Assembly: GCA_963835705.1 (NCBI GenBank)
Contig: CAWIGR010000013.1
Coordinates: 62,001 to 126,000 of the forward strand
DNA: 64,000 nt
From: JACVRW01 sp963835705
Lineage (GTDB): Bacteria > Actinomycetota > Thermoleophilia > Solirubrobacterales > Thermoleophilaceae
Direction: 5' to 3'
Both the position numbers and the translations under genes were made by a program. Positions 15,282-22,467 of this stretch are shown one piece after another. How positions within the stretch are numbered: position 1 is the first letter of the stretch; the number at the start of each line of letters is the position of its first letter. The notes under the pieces were generated by a model. That model was given only the letters and a program-made list of their open reading frames with translations. It was not told the DNA's origin and did not search any database.

Positions 15282-16357
15282 GCGTCGGCGGCCTCGCTTC
15301 GGCGGTCCAGCCGGCGCAGCAGGTCGGCGCGCGTGGCGTGCAGCAGGTGGTAGCGCTCCAGCAGGCCGCCCTCCAGCCCGGCGATCAGCTCGAGGCCGCG
15401 CTCCGGGCCCTCCGCCATCGCCACGGCCACCGCGCGGTTCAGCTCCACGACCGGGGTGGGCTCGACCTGGGCGAGGAGCGCGTACAGCGCCGCGATCCGG
15501 CTCCAGTCGGTGCTCTCAGCCGTGTGTTCGGCCGCGATCAGCGCCTGCAGGGCGTACCGTCCCGCCCCGCCCGCGCTCGCAGCCCGCGCGAGGGCGGTCC
15601 CCTCGCGGATCTCGTCCGCGTGCCAGAGCGAGCGGTCCTGGTCCTCCAGCAGCACCAGCTCGCCACGCTCGTCCACGCGCGCGTCGCGGCGCGAGTGGTG
15701 CAGCAGCATCAGCGCGAGCAGGCTGCGCACCTCGGCCTCGTCGGGCATCAGGACGAGCAGCACGCGAGCGAGCCGGATCGCCTCGTCGCACAGCTCGCGG
15801 CGCACGACAGTGTCGGCGCTCGTGGCCAGGTAGCCCTCGTTGAAGATGAGGTACAGCGCCGCGAGCACCGAGCGCAGCCGGTCGGGAAGCTCGTGGTCCG
15901 GCGGCACCTCGTACGGGATGCGGGCCGCTCGGATCTTGCGCTTGGCGCGCACGAGCCGCTGCTGCATGGCGCTCTCGCCGACCAGGAAGGCGCGCGCCAC
16001 CTCGACGGTGGAGAGCCCGCCGAGCGTGCGCAGCGTGAGTGACACGCGCACCTCCGGCGCCAGCGCCGGGTGGCAGCAGGTGAAGAACAGGCGCAGGCGG
16101 TCGTCGGGCAGCGACGTGTCCGGCAGGTCCTCGGGCTCGCCTGGCATCAGCAGCTCCAGCTCGCGCAGCTTCTCCTCGTAGCGGCGGTCGCGCCTCAGGC
16201 GGTCGATGGCGTGGTTGCGCGCCGTGCGCACGATCCAGGCGCCCGGGTTGTCCGGCAGCCCATCGCGCGGCCAGCGCTCCAGCGCCACCACGAACGCCTC
16301 CTGCACCGCCTCCTCGGCGAGATCGAAGTCGCCGAGGATGCGGATCAGGGTCGCCAC
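15200..16357 (-). CDS. ECF sigma factor, ECF42 type (with C-terminal TPR-like domain)
   Basis: 385 residues. Sigma region 2 (GDFDLAEEAVQEAFVVALERWP, IVRTARNHAIDRLRR) and region 4 (LRTLGGLSTVEVARAFLVGE, MQQRLVRAKRKI) are followed by a long C-terminal domain (LIFNEGYLATSA, ALMLLHHSRRDAR, AALYALLAQVEPTPVVELNRAVAVAM), the mark of ECF42-type sigma factors, which are usually encoded beside DGPF/YCII proteins as here. The listed start is GTG at 16357, but upstream codons still read as family sequence (EVADRLFRRESGRA) to about 16405 without a standard start. The true start may be non-canonical or an indel may be present. Confidence 0.88.
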   Translation of the reverse strand: MATLIRILGDFDLAEEAVQEAFVVALERWPRDGLPDNPGAWIVRTARNHAIDRLRRDRRYEEKLRELELLMPGEPEDLPDTSLPDDRLRLFFTCCHPALAPEVRVSLTLRTLGGLSTVEVARAFLVGESAMQQRLVRAKRKIRAARIPYEVPPDHELPDRLRSVLAALYLIFNEGYLATSADTVVRRELCDEAIRLARVLLVLMPDEAEVRSLLALMLLHHSRRDARVDERGELVLLEDQDRSLWHADEIREGTALARAASAGGAGRYALQALIAAEHTAESTDWSRIAALYALLAQVEPTPVVELNRAVAVAMAEGPERGLELIAGLEGGLLERYHLLHATRADLLRRLDRRSEAADAYRRARELTENPAERAFLERRLRELSA

Positions 16358-16410
16358 CGCCCGCCCCGACTCGCGCCGGAACAGGCGGTCGGCAACCTCC
16401 GCGGAAGCTC

Positions 16411-16806
16411 CTACGACTGGGCCTCCACCGGGCGCTGCGTGTCCTCGATCCCCATCTCCTCATACGGGATCACCGGCCGGATCTCGGTGGCCCCCTGCTC
16501 CGCGCTGGGCAGCTTCGCGGCCCACTCGAGCGCGTCGTCGAACGAATCGCACTCGATGACGTAGAAGCCACCCAGTTGCTCCTTCGTCTCGGCAAACGGC
16601 CCGTCGGTCACGACCCTCTCGCCGTTGTCGATGCGGAGCGTCTTCGACGTAGCGCTCGGCTGCAGACCCTCGCCGGACACCATCGCGCCCGCGGCTACGA
16701 GCTCGTTCGTGTACGCGTCCCAGCGCGCCATCTCGGCCGCGGACTCCTCCTCGGACATGTCCGCCCATTCGCCCTCTTCACCCCAGAGCAGCAGCGTGAA
16801 CTTCAT
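16411..16806 (-). CDS. YCII/DGPF-domain protein
   Basis: 131-residue YCII-related protein: KFTLLLWGEEGEW at the N-terminus, a central VSGEGLQPSATSKTLRI and the DGPFAETKEQLGGFYVIE motif near 78-95, which names the DGPF family. These proteins accompany ECF42 sigma factors and are thought to modulate them or be their targets; biochemical activity is unknown. ATG at 16806 has AGGAG 6 bases upstream. Its stop lies where conserved codons of the sigma factor begin, so the two are translationally coupled. Confidence 0.88.
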   Translation of the reverse strand: MKFTLLLWGEEGEWADMSEEESAAEMARWDAYTNELVAAGAMVSGEGLQPSATSKTLRIDNGERVVTDGPFAETKEQLGGFYVIECDSFDDALEWAAKLPSAEQGATEIRPVIPYEEMGIEDTQRPVEAQS

Positions 16807-16846
16807 TCGAGTCTCCTTTCTCGCGGATGCGGTTGGCCGGGCGCGA

Positions 16847-17248
16847 CTACCGGCCCGCCTCCGCCCTCGCTTCGTTGTGATGGAGCTCCGAGCCCCTGGC
16901 CTCGTAGTCCAGGACCGGGCGCACCTCGACCGTCCCGCCCGGCATCGGGATCCTCTTCGCCCAGGAGAGGGCGACGTCGAGGTCCTTGCAGTCGAGCAGG
17001 TAGTAGCCGGCGAGCTGCTCCTTCGTCTCGGCGAACGGGCCGTCGGAGACGATGGGATCCCCGCTCGGCTGGATCTGGACGGTCGTGGCGGTGGAGCTCG
17101 GCTGGAGGCCCTCGCCCCCAAGGTGCACGCCGGCGTCGATGACGGCCTGCGTGTAGGCGTCCCAGGCCTTCATGGCCTCCGCCTGCTCGTCCGGCGGTCT
17201 GTCGGCGAAGCGGCTCTCGTCACCGATGAGAGCGAGCAGATACTTCAT
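16847..17248 (-). CDS. YCII/DGPF-domain protein, second copy
   Basis: 133 residues, paralogous to the next gene: MKYLLALIGDESR, LGGEGLQPSSTATTVQI and DGPFAETKEQLAGYYLLD are shared motifs in the same order. First gene of the YCII-YCII-sigma operon, 40 bp before the second copy. I chose ATG at 17248 (GGGAGG about 9 bases upstream) over the longer in-frame start at 17293 because YCII proteins begin with this MKYLL block. Confidence 0.87.
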   Translation of the reverse strand: MKYLLALIGDESRFADRPPDEQAEAMKAWDAYTQAVIDAGVHLGGEGLQPSSTATTVQIQPSGDPIVSDGPFAETKEQLAGYYLLDCKDLDVALSWAKRIPMPGGTVEVRPVLDYEARGSELHHNEARAEAGR

Positions 17249-17340
17249 GAGGTCGAACCTCCCGGTCGGGGCGGCGCGATTCGCCGCCATCACCCTAACG
17301 ACGAACGGGCGGAGCCGGGATCGACAGTAGCCTGCGCACA

Positions 17341-17958
17341 GTGGGAATCTATGGCGATCACGTCCTCCCGCGCATCGTCAACGCCGCGTGCGGGTTGAAG
17401 TCCGTCGAGCCGCAACGGCGCCGCGTTTGCGAGGGGCTTCAGGGGGACGTCGTGGAGATCGGCTTCGGCTCGGGGCTCAACGTTCCCTTCTATCCGAAGG
17501 ACGTTGCGCGGGTAGCCGCAGTGGAGCCGGCCGACGTGGGCTGGAAGCTGGCCGAGAAGCGCGTCAAGGAGACGAGCGTTCCGGTGGAGCGGTCCGGGCT
17601 CGACGGGCAGTCCCTGCCCTTCGAGGACGACAGCTATGACTCCGCCTTGTCGACCTGGACGCTGTGCACGATCCCCGACGTGGCCGCCGCCTTGCGCGAA
17701 GTGCGACGCGTGCTCAAGCCCGGCGGGACCCTTCACTTCGTCGAGCACGGGCTCGCCCCCGACGAGAGCGTGCGCGGCTGGCAACATCGCCTGGAGCCGA
17801 TCCAGAAGCGGGCCTTCGGCGGCTGCCACCTCACCCGGCCGGTCGTGCAGATGCTGACGAGTGCCGGCTTCACGATCACCGACGTCGACGTCTTCTACGA
17901 GGAAGGCACCCCGAAGGTCCTGGGCGCCAACTCGCTCGGCACCGCCGTCTCCCCCTGA
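17341..17958 (+). CDS. Class I SAM-dependent methyltransferase
   Basis: 205 residues, UbiE/Methyltransf_11 type. Motif I is VVEIGFGSGLNVPFYP near 37-52, the acidic post-I residue is in AAVEPAD near 62, motif II is DSALSTWTLCTIPD near 102-115 and motif III is RVLKPGGTLHFVEHG near 123-138. Substrate unknown; the C-terminal RRxFGGCHLTRP and GFTITDVDVFYEEG segments resemble small lipid or arsenic-type methyltransferases. GTG start at 17341. The macro-domain gene begins at the base after its stop codon, so they form one unit with the glycerate kinase. Confidence 0.85.
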   Translation: MGIYGDHVLPRIVNAACGLKSVEPQRRRVCEGLQGDVVEIGFGSGLNVPFYPKDVARVAAVEPADVGWKLAEKRVKETSVPVERSGLDGQSLPFEDDSYDSALSTWTLCTIPDVAAALREVRRVLKPGGTLHFVEHGLAPDESVRGWQHRLEPIQKRAFGGCHLTRPVVQMLTSAGFTITDVDVFYEEGTPKVLGANSLGTAVSP

Positions 17959-18447
17959 ATGGCTGAGCTCGAGGTCATCGCGGCGGACGTGACGGCGCTC
18001 AACGTCGACGCGATCGCCAACGCCGCCAACACGCAGCTGAGGCACGGCGGCGGCGTGGCGGGCGCGATCTCCCGCGCGGGCGGGCCGGCGGTGCAGCGCG
18101 AGTCGGACGAGCGCGCGCCGATCGGGCTGGGCGAGGCGGTGGAGACGACCGCCGGGGACATGCCCGCCCGCTGGGTGATCCACGCGGCCACGATGGAGCT
18201 GGGTGGGCCGACCTCCGCCGACATCATCGAGCGGGCCACGCTCTCGACGCTCGCGAAGGCGGAGGAGCTCGGCTGCCGCTCGCTCGCGCTGGTGGCGTTC
18301 GGGACCGGCGTCGGCGGTTTCCCGGTGGACGAGGCGGCGCGCCTGATGGCCGGCGCCGCTCGCTCGCACTCCGGGGAGCTCGAGCGGATCGTGTTCGCCG
18401 TGCACGGCGCGGAGGCGGAGCGGGCGTTCCGCGAAGCGGTTGGCTGA
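17959..18447 (+). CDS. Macro-domain protein (ADP-ribose binding/hydrolase)
   Basis: 162 residues with the macro fold: LEVIAADVTALNVDAIANAANTQL at the N-terminus with the ADP-ribose-binding Asn and Asp, the GGGVAGAISRAGG loop near 32-44, and FGTGVGGFPVDEAA near 114-127 that binds the diphosphate. Family members remove or bind ADP-ribose and its derivatives. ATG abuts the methyltransferase stop; the downstream glycerate kinase start overlaps its last 8 bp. Confidence 0.9.
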   Translation: MAELEVIAADVTALNVDAIANAANTQLRHGGGVAGAISRAGGPAVQRESDERAPIGLGEAVETTAGDMPARWVIHAATMELGGPTSADIIERATLSTLAKAEELGCRSLALVAFGTGVGGFPVDEAARLMAGAARSHSGELERIVFAVHGAEAERAFREAVG

Positions 18448-19411
18448 GCACTCGGCGCTCGTCGCGCCGGACTCCTTCAAGGGCACCTTCTCCGCTCCCG
18501 ACGTGGCCGCGGCCATCGCGGCGGGGCTGCGCGACGCCGGTCGCGCCGCCGACGAGCTACCCGTGGCGGACGGCGGCGAGGGCACCATGGACGTGCTCCT
18601 CGCCGTGCTCGGCGGCGAGCGGCGCACCGTGGAGGCGAGCGACCCGCTCGGCCGGCCGGTGCAGGCCGCCTTCGCCCTGATCGACGACGGCCGCGCCGCC
18701 ATCGTCGAGACCGCGCAGGCGAGCGGCCTCGGCCTGGTGGAGGAGGAGGAGCGCGACGCCTGGTCCGCCTCCACGCGCGGCACGGGCGAGCTGATCGTGG
18801 CCGCCGTGGAGGCCGGAGCCGAGCGCGTGATCGTGACGGTGGGCGGCTCGGCCACCACCGACGGCGGCGCCGGGGCGCTCGAGGCGCTCAGCGATGCGGG
18901 CGTGCGGGTCGAGCTCGACGTGCTCTGCGACGTGCGCACCCCGTTCGAGCACGCGCCGCGCGTGTTCGCCCCCCAGAAGGGCGCCGACGCCAGGGTGGTG
19001 AAGCGGCTGGAGGGCCGCCTCGACACGCTGGCGAGCACGTTCCGCCGCGACCCGCGCGGCCAGCCCATGACCGGCGCGGCCGGCGGGCTGTCCGGCGGGC
19101 TCTGGGCAAGGCACGACGCCCGCCTCCACCACGGCGCCTCGTTCGTGCTCGACGCGATCGGCTTCGACGAGCGCATGCGGGCCGCGGCGTTCGTGGTCAC
19201 CGGCGAGGGCCGCATCGACGAGCAGACGCTCGAGGGCAAGATCGTCGGCGAGGTGGCCACCCGCTGCCGCCAGAACGGCGTGACGTGCCACGCCGTGGTC
19301 GGCTCGATCGGACTCGAGCCGTTCGAGCAGCGCATCCTCGACCTCGCCTCGGTGACCGAGGCGACCACGCTCGACGAGCTGAGGGCGGCCGGCCGCCGGC
19401 TGGTTTCCTAA
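18440..19411 (+). CDS. Glycerate kinase (GK2/GlxK family), shortened
   Basis: 323 residues. N-terminal APDSFKGTFSAPDVAAAI, PVADGGEGTMDVLLA and VGGSATTDGGAGALEAL are the signature blocks of the bacterial glycerate kinase family that phosphorylates D-glycerate with ATP; VFAPQKGA and GAAGGLSGGLWA follow, then TGEGRIDEQTLEGK near 255. Family members usually have about 370-380 residues; roughly 50 are missing after the GGAGALEAL block, where the chain goes quickly to VLCDVRTPFEHAP. TTG start at 18440. The TAA stop is also the flanking TAA of a MITE-like element. Product could feed the glucosylglycerate genes nearby. Confidence 0.87.
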   Translation: MAEHSALVAPDSFKGTFSAPDVAAAIAAGLRDAGRAADELPVADGGEGTMDVLLAVLGGERRTVEASDPLGRPVQAAFALIDDGRAAIVETAQASGLGLVEEEERDAWSASTRGTGELIVAAVEAGAERVIVTVGGSATTDGGAGALEALSDAGVRVELDVLCDVRTPFEHAPRVFAPQKGADARVVKRLEGRLDTLASTFRRDPRGQPMTGAAGGLSGGLWARHDARLHHGASFVLDAIGFDERMRAAAFVVTGEGRIDEQTLEGKIVGEVATRCRQNGVTCHAVVGSIGLEPFEQRILDLASVTEATTLDELRAAGRRLVS

Positions 19412-19570
19412 GTGCTTCCCGCCGAAAGTACCGTCGATGATCGGGCGAGCCAGGAGCGTGGCTGACAAGCCCGCGAGCGCAGTCGATGCGAGAGCATCGG
19501 CGAGCATTGCGGGCGCAGTCAGGCGCGGTCCTGGCCGGCCGAGCACGACGGTAATTGAGGCGGGAAGCAC
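19412..19570. mobile_element. 159-bp MITE-like palindromic element
   Basis: Perfect 12-bp terminal inverted repeats, GTGCTTCCCGCC at 19412-19423 and GGCGGGAAGCAC at 19559-19570, are flanked on both sides by TAA (19409-19411 and 19571-19573), a likely 3-bp target duplication. The inverted symmetry continues inward with mismatches: TACCGTCG, GCCAGGA, CTGAC and GCCCGC recur in both arms. It ends in a perfect central hairpin CGATGC-GAGA-GCATCG (19484-19499). The whole element could fold as one long hairpin. No ORF for a transposase is inside. It may also act as a two-way terminator between glycerate kinase and the convergent remnant. Confidence 0.7.
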
Positions 19571-19724
19571 TAAGCCTGCACGAAGCGGCCGTCCTCCACG
19601 CGGAGGCGGCCCGCGGTGGCGAGCGTCGTGGCCCGTGCTCGTCGATGCTGTAGCGGCCGACGACGGAGTTGCGGTCGCGCGTGGCGCGCAGCTCGGCGAC
19701 CAGGGCGGCACGGTCGTCGCCCAC
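19570..19724 (-). pseudogene. Remnant: C-terminus of a branched-chain amino-acid ABC substrate-binding protein, frameshifted
   Basis: About 50 codons read GDDRAALVAELRATRDRN and then VVGRYSIDEHG, followed after a one-base shift near 19640 by ATTLATAGRLRVEDGRFVQA and TAG. GRYSIDExGDT...Y.V..GR. is the normal end of LivK-type periplasmic substrate-binding proteins. No upstream part of the gene exists: the catalase gene stop is 8 bp away. Its stop codon is formed at the junction with the MITE-like element. Confidence 0.6.
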
Positions 19725-19731
19725 GCGGGCG

Positions 19732-20625
19732 CTAGGCGGGGCCGGCGCGGCGCGCCACCGACGCCGAGTAGGCGCGCGGCCGGAAGTGCAGGATCGGGTC
19801 GCCGGAGAGCTCGATCCCGGCGATCACCCGGCTGGGGTCGAACACGAGGATGTCGCCGTCGCGCTCCCGCTCGGTCTCGGGGCCGGTCAGCACCAGCCGA
19901 CCCACCTCGACCTGCTGGCGCTCCGACGGCCAGGCGACGGTGGGATCGTCGACCTGGTCGCCCTCCTCGCCGAGTACCACGAGCAGCCGGAAGGCGGTCT
20001 CGTCGCGACCAAGGATCTCCTCCCGGAGGTAGTCCCGGCCGAGCGCCTTGGCCTCCTCGACGGAGAGGCCGCGCTCGCCCTCCTCGGGCTCCAAGCGGTA
20101 GCGCACAAAGCGCGACGCGCCGCCGGCGTCCAGCCACCGGAACGAGTGGATCGCGTTGTAGGCGCACGTTGCGTAGCTCTCGGGCGGGTCGGCGCCGAGC
20201 GCGGCCTGGATCGCGGGCAGGGCCTCGGGGTGGGCGCCGAGGAAGCCGGGCATCAGCTTCTCGGGCTCCAGACGCGCCTTCGTGAACGCGATGAAGTCCT
20301 CCGGCGTGCGCACGAAGAAGCAGGGCAGGCTGACGGCCACGATGTCGGTCTTGCCCCCGTCGGCCAGGTAGAACTTGATCGCCATGCCGCGGGCCTCGCG
20401 GGCGTAGTCGGGGATGCCCGGGTCGCCGCCGCCGTTCGAGAAGCGCACCGTCACGCGCGAAGGCTCGCCTTTCATGTGAGCCGCCGTCGTGAGGGCGGCC
20501 GCCTGGCCGGAGGGCATGAACGTGCCGGTCAGGAGCGAGCCCTTGGCGTGCGCCGCGCGGTGCCCGGCGTGGACCCCCGAGATCGCGTTGATGGCGTCGA
20601 CCGCTTCCTCGGCGAGCGGGTCCAT
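19732..20625 (-). CDS. Catalase-family heme protein (small, SrpA-like)
   Basis: 297 residues, much shorter than typical catalases (~480+) but with the core heme fold. The distal His is in GHRAAHAKG (His26); VRFSNGGGDPGIPDYAREARGMA is the catalase-type RFS...RG(M/F)A block with the distal Asn replaced by context; the proximal Tyr is in FRPRAYSASVARR near 286. Small catalase-like proteins often act as peroxidases with organic substrates. I used ATG at 20625 (MDPLAEEA); the reading frame continues upstream to 20685 but through a palindrome. Cytosolic, no signal peptide. Confidence 0.85.
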   Translation of the reverse strand: MDPLAEEAVDAINAISGVHAGHRAAHAKGSLLTGTFMPSGQAAALTTAAHMKGEPSRVTVRFSNGGGDPGIPDYAREARGMAIKFYLADGGKTDIVAVSLPCFFVRTPEDFIAFTKARLEPEKLMPGFLGAHPEALPAIQAALGADPPESYATCAYNAIHSFRWLDAGGASRFVRYRLEPEEGERGLSVEEAKALGRDYLREEILGRDETAFRLLVVLGEEGDQVDDPTVAWPSERQQVEVGRLVLTGPETERERDGDILVFDPSRVIAGIELSGDPILHFRPRAYSASVARRAGPA

Positions 20626-20651
20626 GCGATGACCATAACCGCCAAAGCGAC

Positions 20652-20673
20652 GGGCGCTCCGTTCGGAGCGCCC
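20652..20673. terminator. Perfect 10-bp hairpin downstream of gpgP
   Basis: GGGCGCTCCG-TT-CGGAGCGCCC is a perfect inverted repeat with a 2-base spacer, 86 bp past the gpgP stop and 27 bp before the catalase start. It could terminate the gpgS-gpgP transcript, though no T-run follows on the minus strand, or lie in the catalase leader. Confidence 0.45.
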
Positions 20674-20741
20674 GTGCTGCCTCACCCGTGCGACGGGGAC
20701 GGCCGCATCCTGGCCGGCCTCCGCCGCGGTGCTGGAAGATT

Positions 20742-20755
20742 GTAACCTCCGTTAC
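20742..20755. promoter_or_regulatory. Palindrome GTAAC-CTCC-GTTAC over a likely catalase promoter
   Basis: The inverted repeat lies just outside the gpgP stop. On the minus strand it reads GTAACGGAGGTTACAAT, where TACAAT is a good -10 hexamer for the catalase gene about 110 bp downstream. An operator overlapping the -10 would allow repression, for example by a TetR- or MarR-type regulator; none is encoded next to it. Confidence 0.4.
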
Positions 20756-20758
20756 GAA

Positions 20759-21535
20759 TTAACGCGACTCTGCAAGCGCCCGAACGACGGCCTCGTAGAA
20801 GCCCTCGCTCATGGCCGCCTCGGTGCGCTCGGCGCCCGGCGGGAGCGGCGCGTCGCCCACCACCGCGTTCGCGACCAGGAAGAAGCGGCCCACGATCTCC
20901 GCGACCTCGAGATCCTCGCGCGAGTCCCCCACCCCGATGCACTGCTCCCGCTCGTAGCCCCGTGCCCGCATATGCGCCTTCACCGCCCCCGCCTTCGACG
21001 CCACGGCCGGGATCAGGTGGAAGGTGTGGGTGTGGGGGGCGATCTCGCCGTTGTCCACCAGGCGCAGCCCAGTGTGGCCTTCCGCGGCGAGCAGCTCGTT
21101 CGCCTCACGGGCGTCGATCAGGCCGCGGAACAGGTGGGAGACCTCGCGGTCCACGTGCCAGGGCGTGTGGGGCTCGAGCCGCCCGGCGTAGCGCTCGAGC
21201 AGGAGCGCCGGGGCGCCGGTGTCTTCGATCTGGCGGTGGATCGTCCGTCCGTCCTGCGGCTGGACATCGCCTGTCAGGAAGGTGAGCTCGCCGTCGATCA
21301 CCATCCCCGAGCCCACCTCGAAGATGTACGAGGTCTGGCCGAGCAGCCGCGCGTCCTCCATCACCTGCGCGCGTCGCCGCCCCGACTTGATCACCACCTC
21401 CGCGCCCGCCCTGTGGCAGGCCTCGAGGGCGCGGGCGGCGAGCAGCGTGAACTCGCCCTCCGCGGTGCGGAAGAGCGACGCTCCCTTGCCGAGGAGCGTG
21501 CCGTCCAAGTCGGTGTAGACGCAACGAATTGCCAC
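20759..21535 (-). CDS. gpgP: HAD-IIB phosphatase, probable glucosyl/mannosyl-3-phosphoglycerate phosphatase
   Basis: 258 residues. Motif I is VYTDLDGTLLG with nucleophile Asp8/Asp10, motif II VIKSGRRR near 50, the C2B cap in between, and motif IV GVGDSREDLEVAE near 205. Length and the EVGSGMVIDG and HTFHLIPAVASKAGAV segments match mannosyl/glucosyl-3-phosphoglycerate phosphatases, which release phosphate to give glucosylglycerate. The GTG start overlaps the gpgS stop by one base (TAGTG), so the synthase and phosphatase are co-translated. A compatible solute or lipopolysaccharide precursor is the likely product. Confidence 0.82.
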   Translation of the reverse strand: MAIRCVYTDLDGTLLGKGASLFRTAEGEFTLLAARALEACHRAGAEVVIKSGRRRAQVMEDARLLGQTSYIFEVGSGMVIDGELTFLTGDVQPQDGRTIHRQIEDTGAPALLLERYAGRLEPHTPWHVDREVSHLFRGLIDAREANELLAAEGHTGLRLVDNGEIAPHTHTFHLIPAVASKAGAVKAHMRARGYEREQCIGVGDSREDLEVAEIVGRFFLVANAVVGDAPLPPGAERTEAAMSEGFYEAVVRALAESR

Positions 21536-22467
21536 TAAGCGCGAGCGCGCAGAGTGGCATACGGCGGCCGCTCGACGAGCTCCACCTGTATCAGCCGCCC
21601 GTCCGCCGTCTGGAGCGGCGGGGCGTGGTCGTCCGCCAGGCGGCCGTCCGAGCGCAGCCGCTCCAGGACCACGCGCAGCACGGCGTACGCCATCGGCCCC
21701 AGCGCCGGCAGCGACTGATGGTGGTTGTGGCGCACCTCGAGGTCCACCTGGGCCATGCCCTCCGTGCCGCCGAGCGCGTCGCGCGCGTGGAGCAGCATCG
21801 ACGTCTCGATCGCATAGCCGGTGGCATACGGCAGGCGGTCGAAGAACGAGCGCCGCCCGGCCACCTCGCCGGCGAGCGGCTGGATGAAGGCGGCGAGCTC
21901 GGGATAGAACGCCGACAGCAGCGGGCGGGCGGTGAGCTCGGTCACGCGCCCCCCGTCGAGCGGCCGCTCCTCGCCGTCAGCCGTGGTGAACGGGCGCCGG
22001 AAGTACCCCTTCACGAACTGGATGTCGCTCTCGCAGATCAGCGGCCCGAGCATGCCGCCGGCGAAGTGCGGCGAGAACTGGCGCGTGTCGGAGTCGAGGT
22101 AGACGACGAGGTCGCCGCGGGCCACGGCCAGCGCCCGCCACATGGCGTCGCCCTTCCCGAGCGCCTGGCCGAACTCAGGCAGCAGCTCGGACTCCTGGTG
22201 GACGTCGGCGCCCAGGCGCGCCGCGATCTCCGCGGTGCCGTCGTGTGAGGCGGCGTCCACCACCAGGATCTGGTCTACGAGCTCGCCCAGCGACTGCAGC
22301 CGCTCGATGATCTGGCCGACGGTGTCGGCCACCTCCCGGGTCGGCAGCACGACCGTGACCGTCTCCCGCTTGCGCTCGCGCAGCAACTCCAGGGGGAACT
22401 GCGAGTGGTGGAAGGGGCGGATCAACTCGGTCGTACTATGGCAATCCGTGCACCGTGTCCAGGCCAC
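21535..22467 (-). CDS. gpgS: Glucosyl-3-phosphoglycerate synthase (GT81)
   Basis: 310 residues by the longest start. A GT-A fold: VTVVLPTREVADTVGQII near 37-54, VVDAASHDGTAEIA near 70, DVHQESELLPEFGQALGKGDAMWR near 88, the metal-binding YLDSDTRQF near 120, FVKGYFRRPF near 145 and GYAIETSMLLH near 220 are GpgS signatures. It transfers glucose from a nucleotide sugar to 3-phosphoglycerate. The GTG at 22467 overlaps the divergent helicase start by 20 bp; a TTG at 22425 would remove the overlap and drops only a non-conserved Cys-containing leader, so it may be the true start. Operon with gpgP. Confidence 0.87.
   Translation of the reverse strand: MAWTRCTDCHSTTELIRPFHHSQFPLELLRERKRETVTVVLPTREVADTVGQIIERLQSLGELVDQILVVDAASHDGTAEIAARLGADVHQESELLPEFGQALGKGDAMWRALAVARGDLVVYLDSDTRQFSPHFAGGMLGPLICESDIQFVKGYFRRPFTTADGEERPLDGGRVTELTARPLLSAFYPELAAFIQPLAGEVAGRRSFFDRLPYATGYAIETSMLLHARDALGGTEGMAQVDLEVRHNHHQSLPALGPMAYAVLRVVLERLRSDGRLADDHAPPLQTADGRLIQVELVERPPYATLRARA

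Noticed and set aside
17290..19368. 692-codon minus-strand frame
   Set aside because: Antisense to the methyltransferase, macro-domain and glycerate kinase genes.
22142..22447. Upstream extension of the MrfA-like helicase frame
   Set aside because: It runs antisense through gpgS and has no helicase-family sequence before ~22448.
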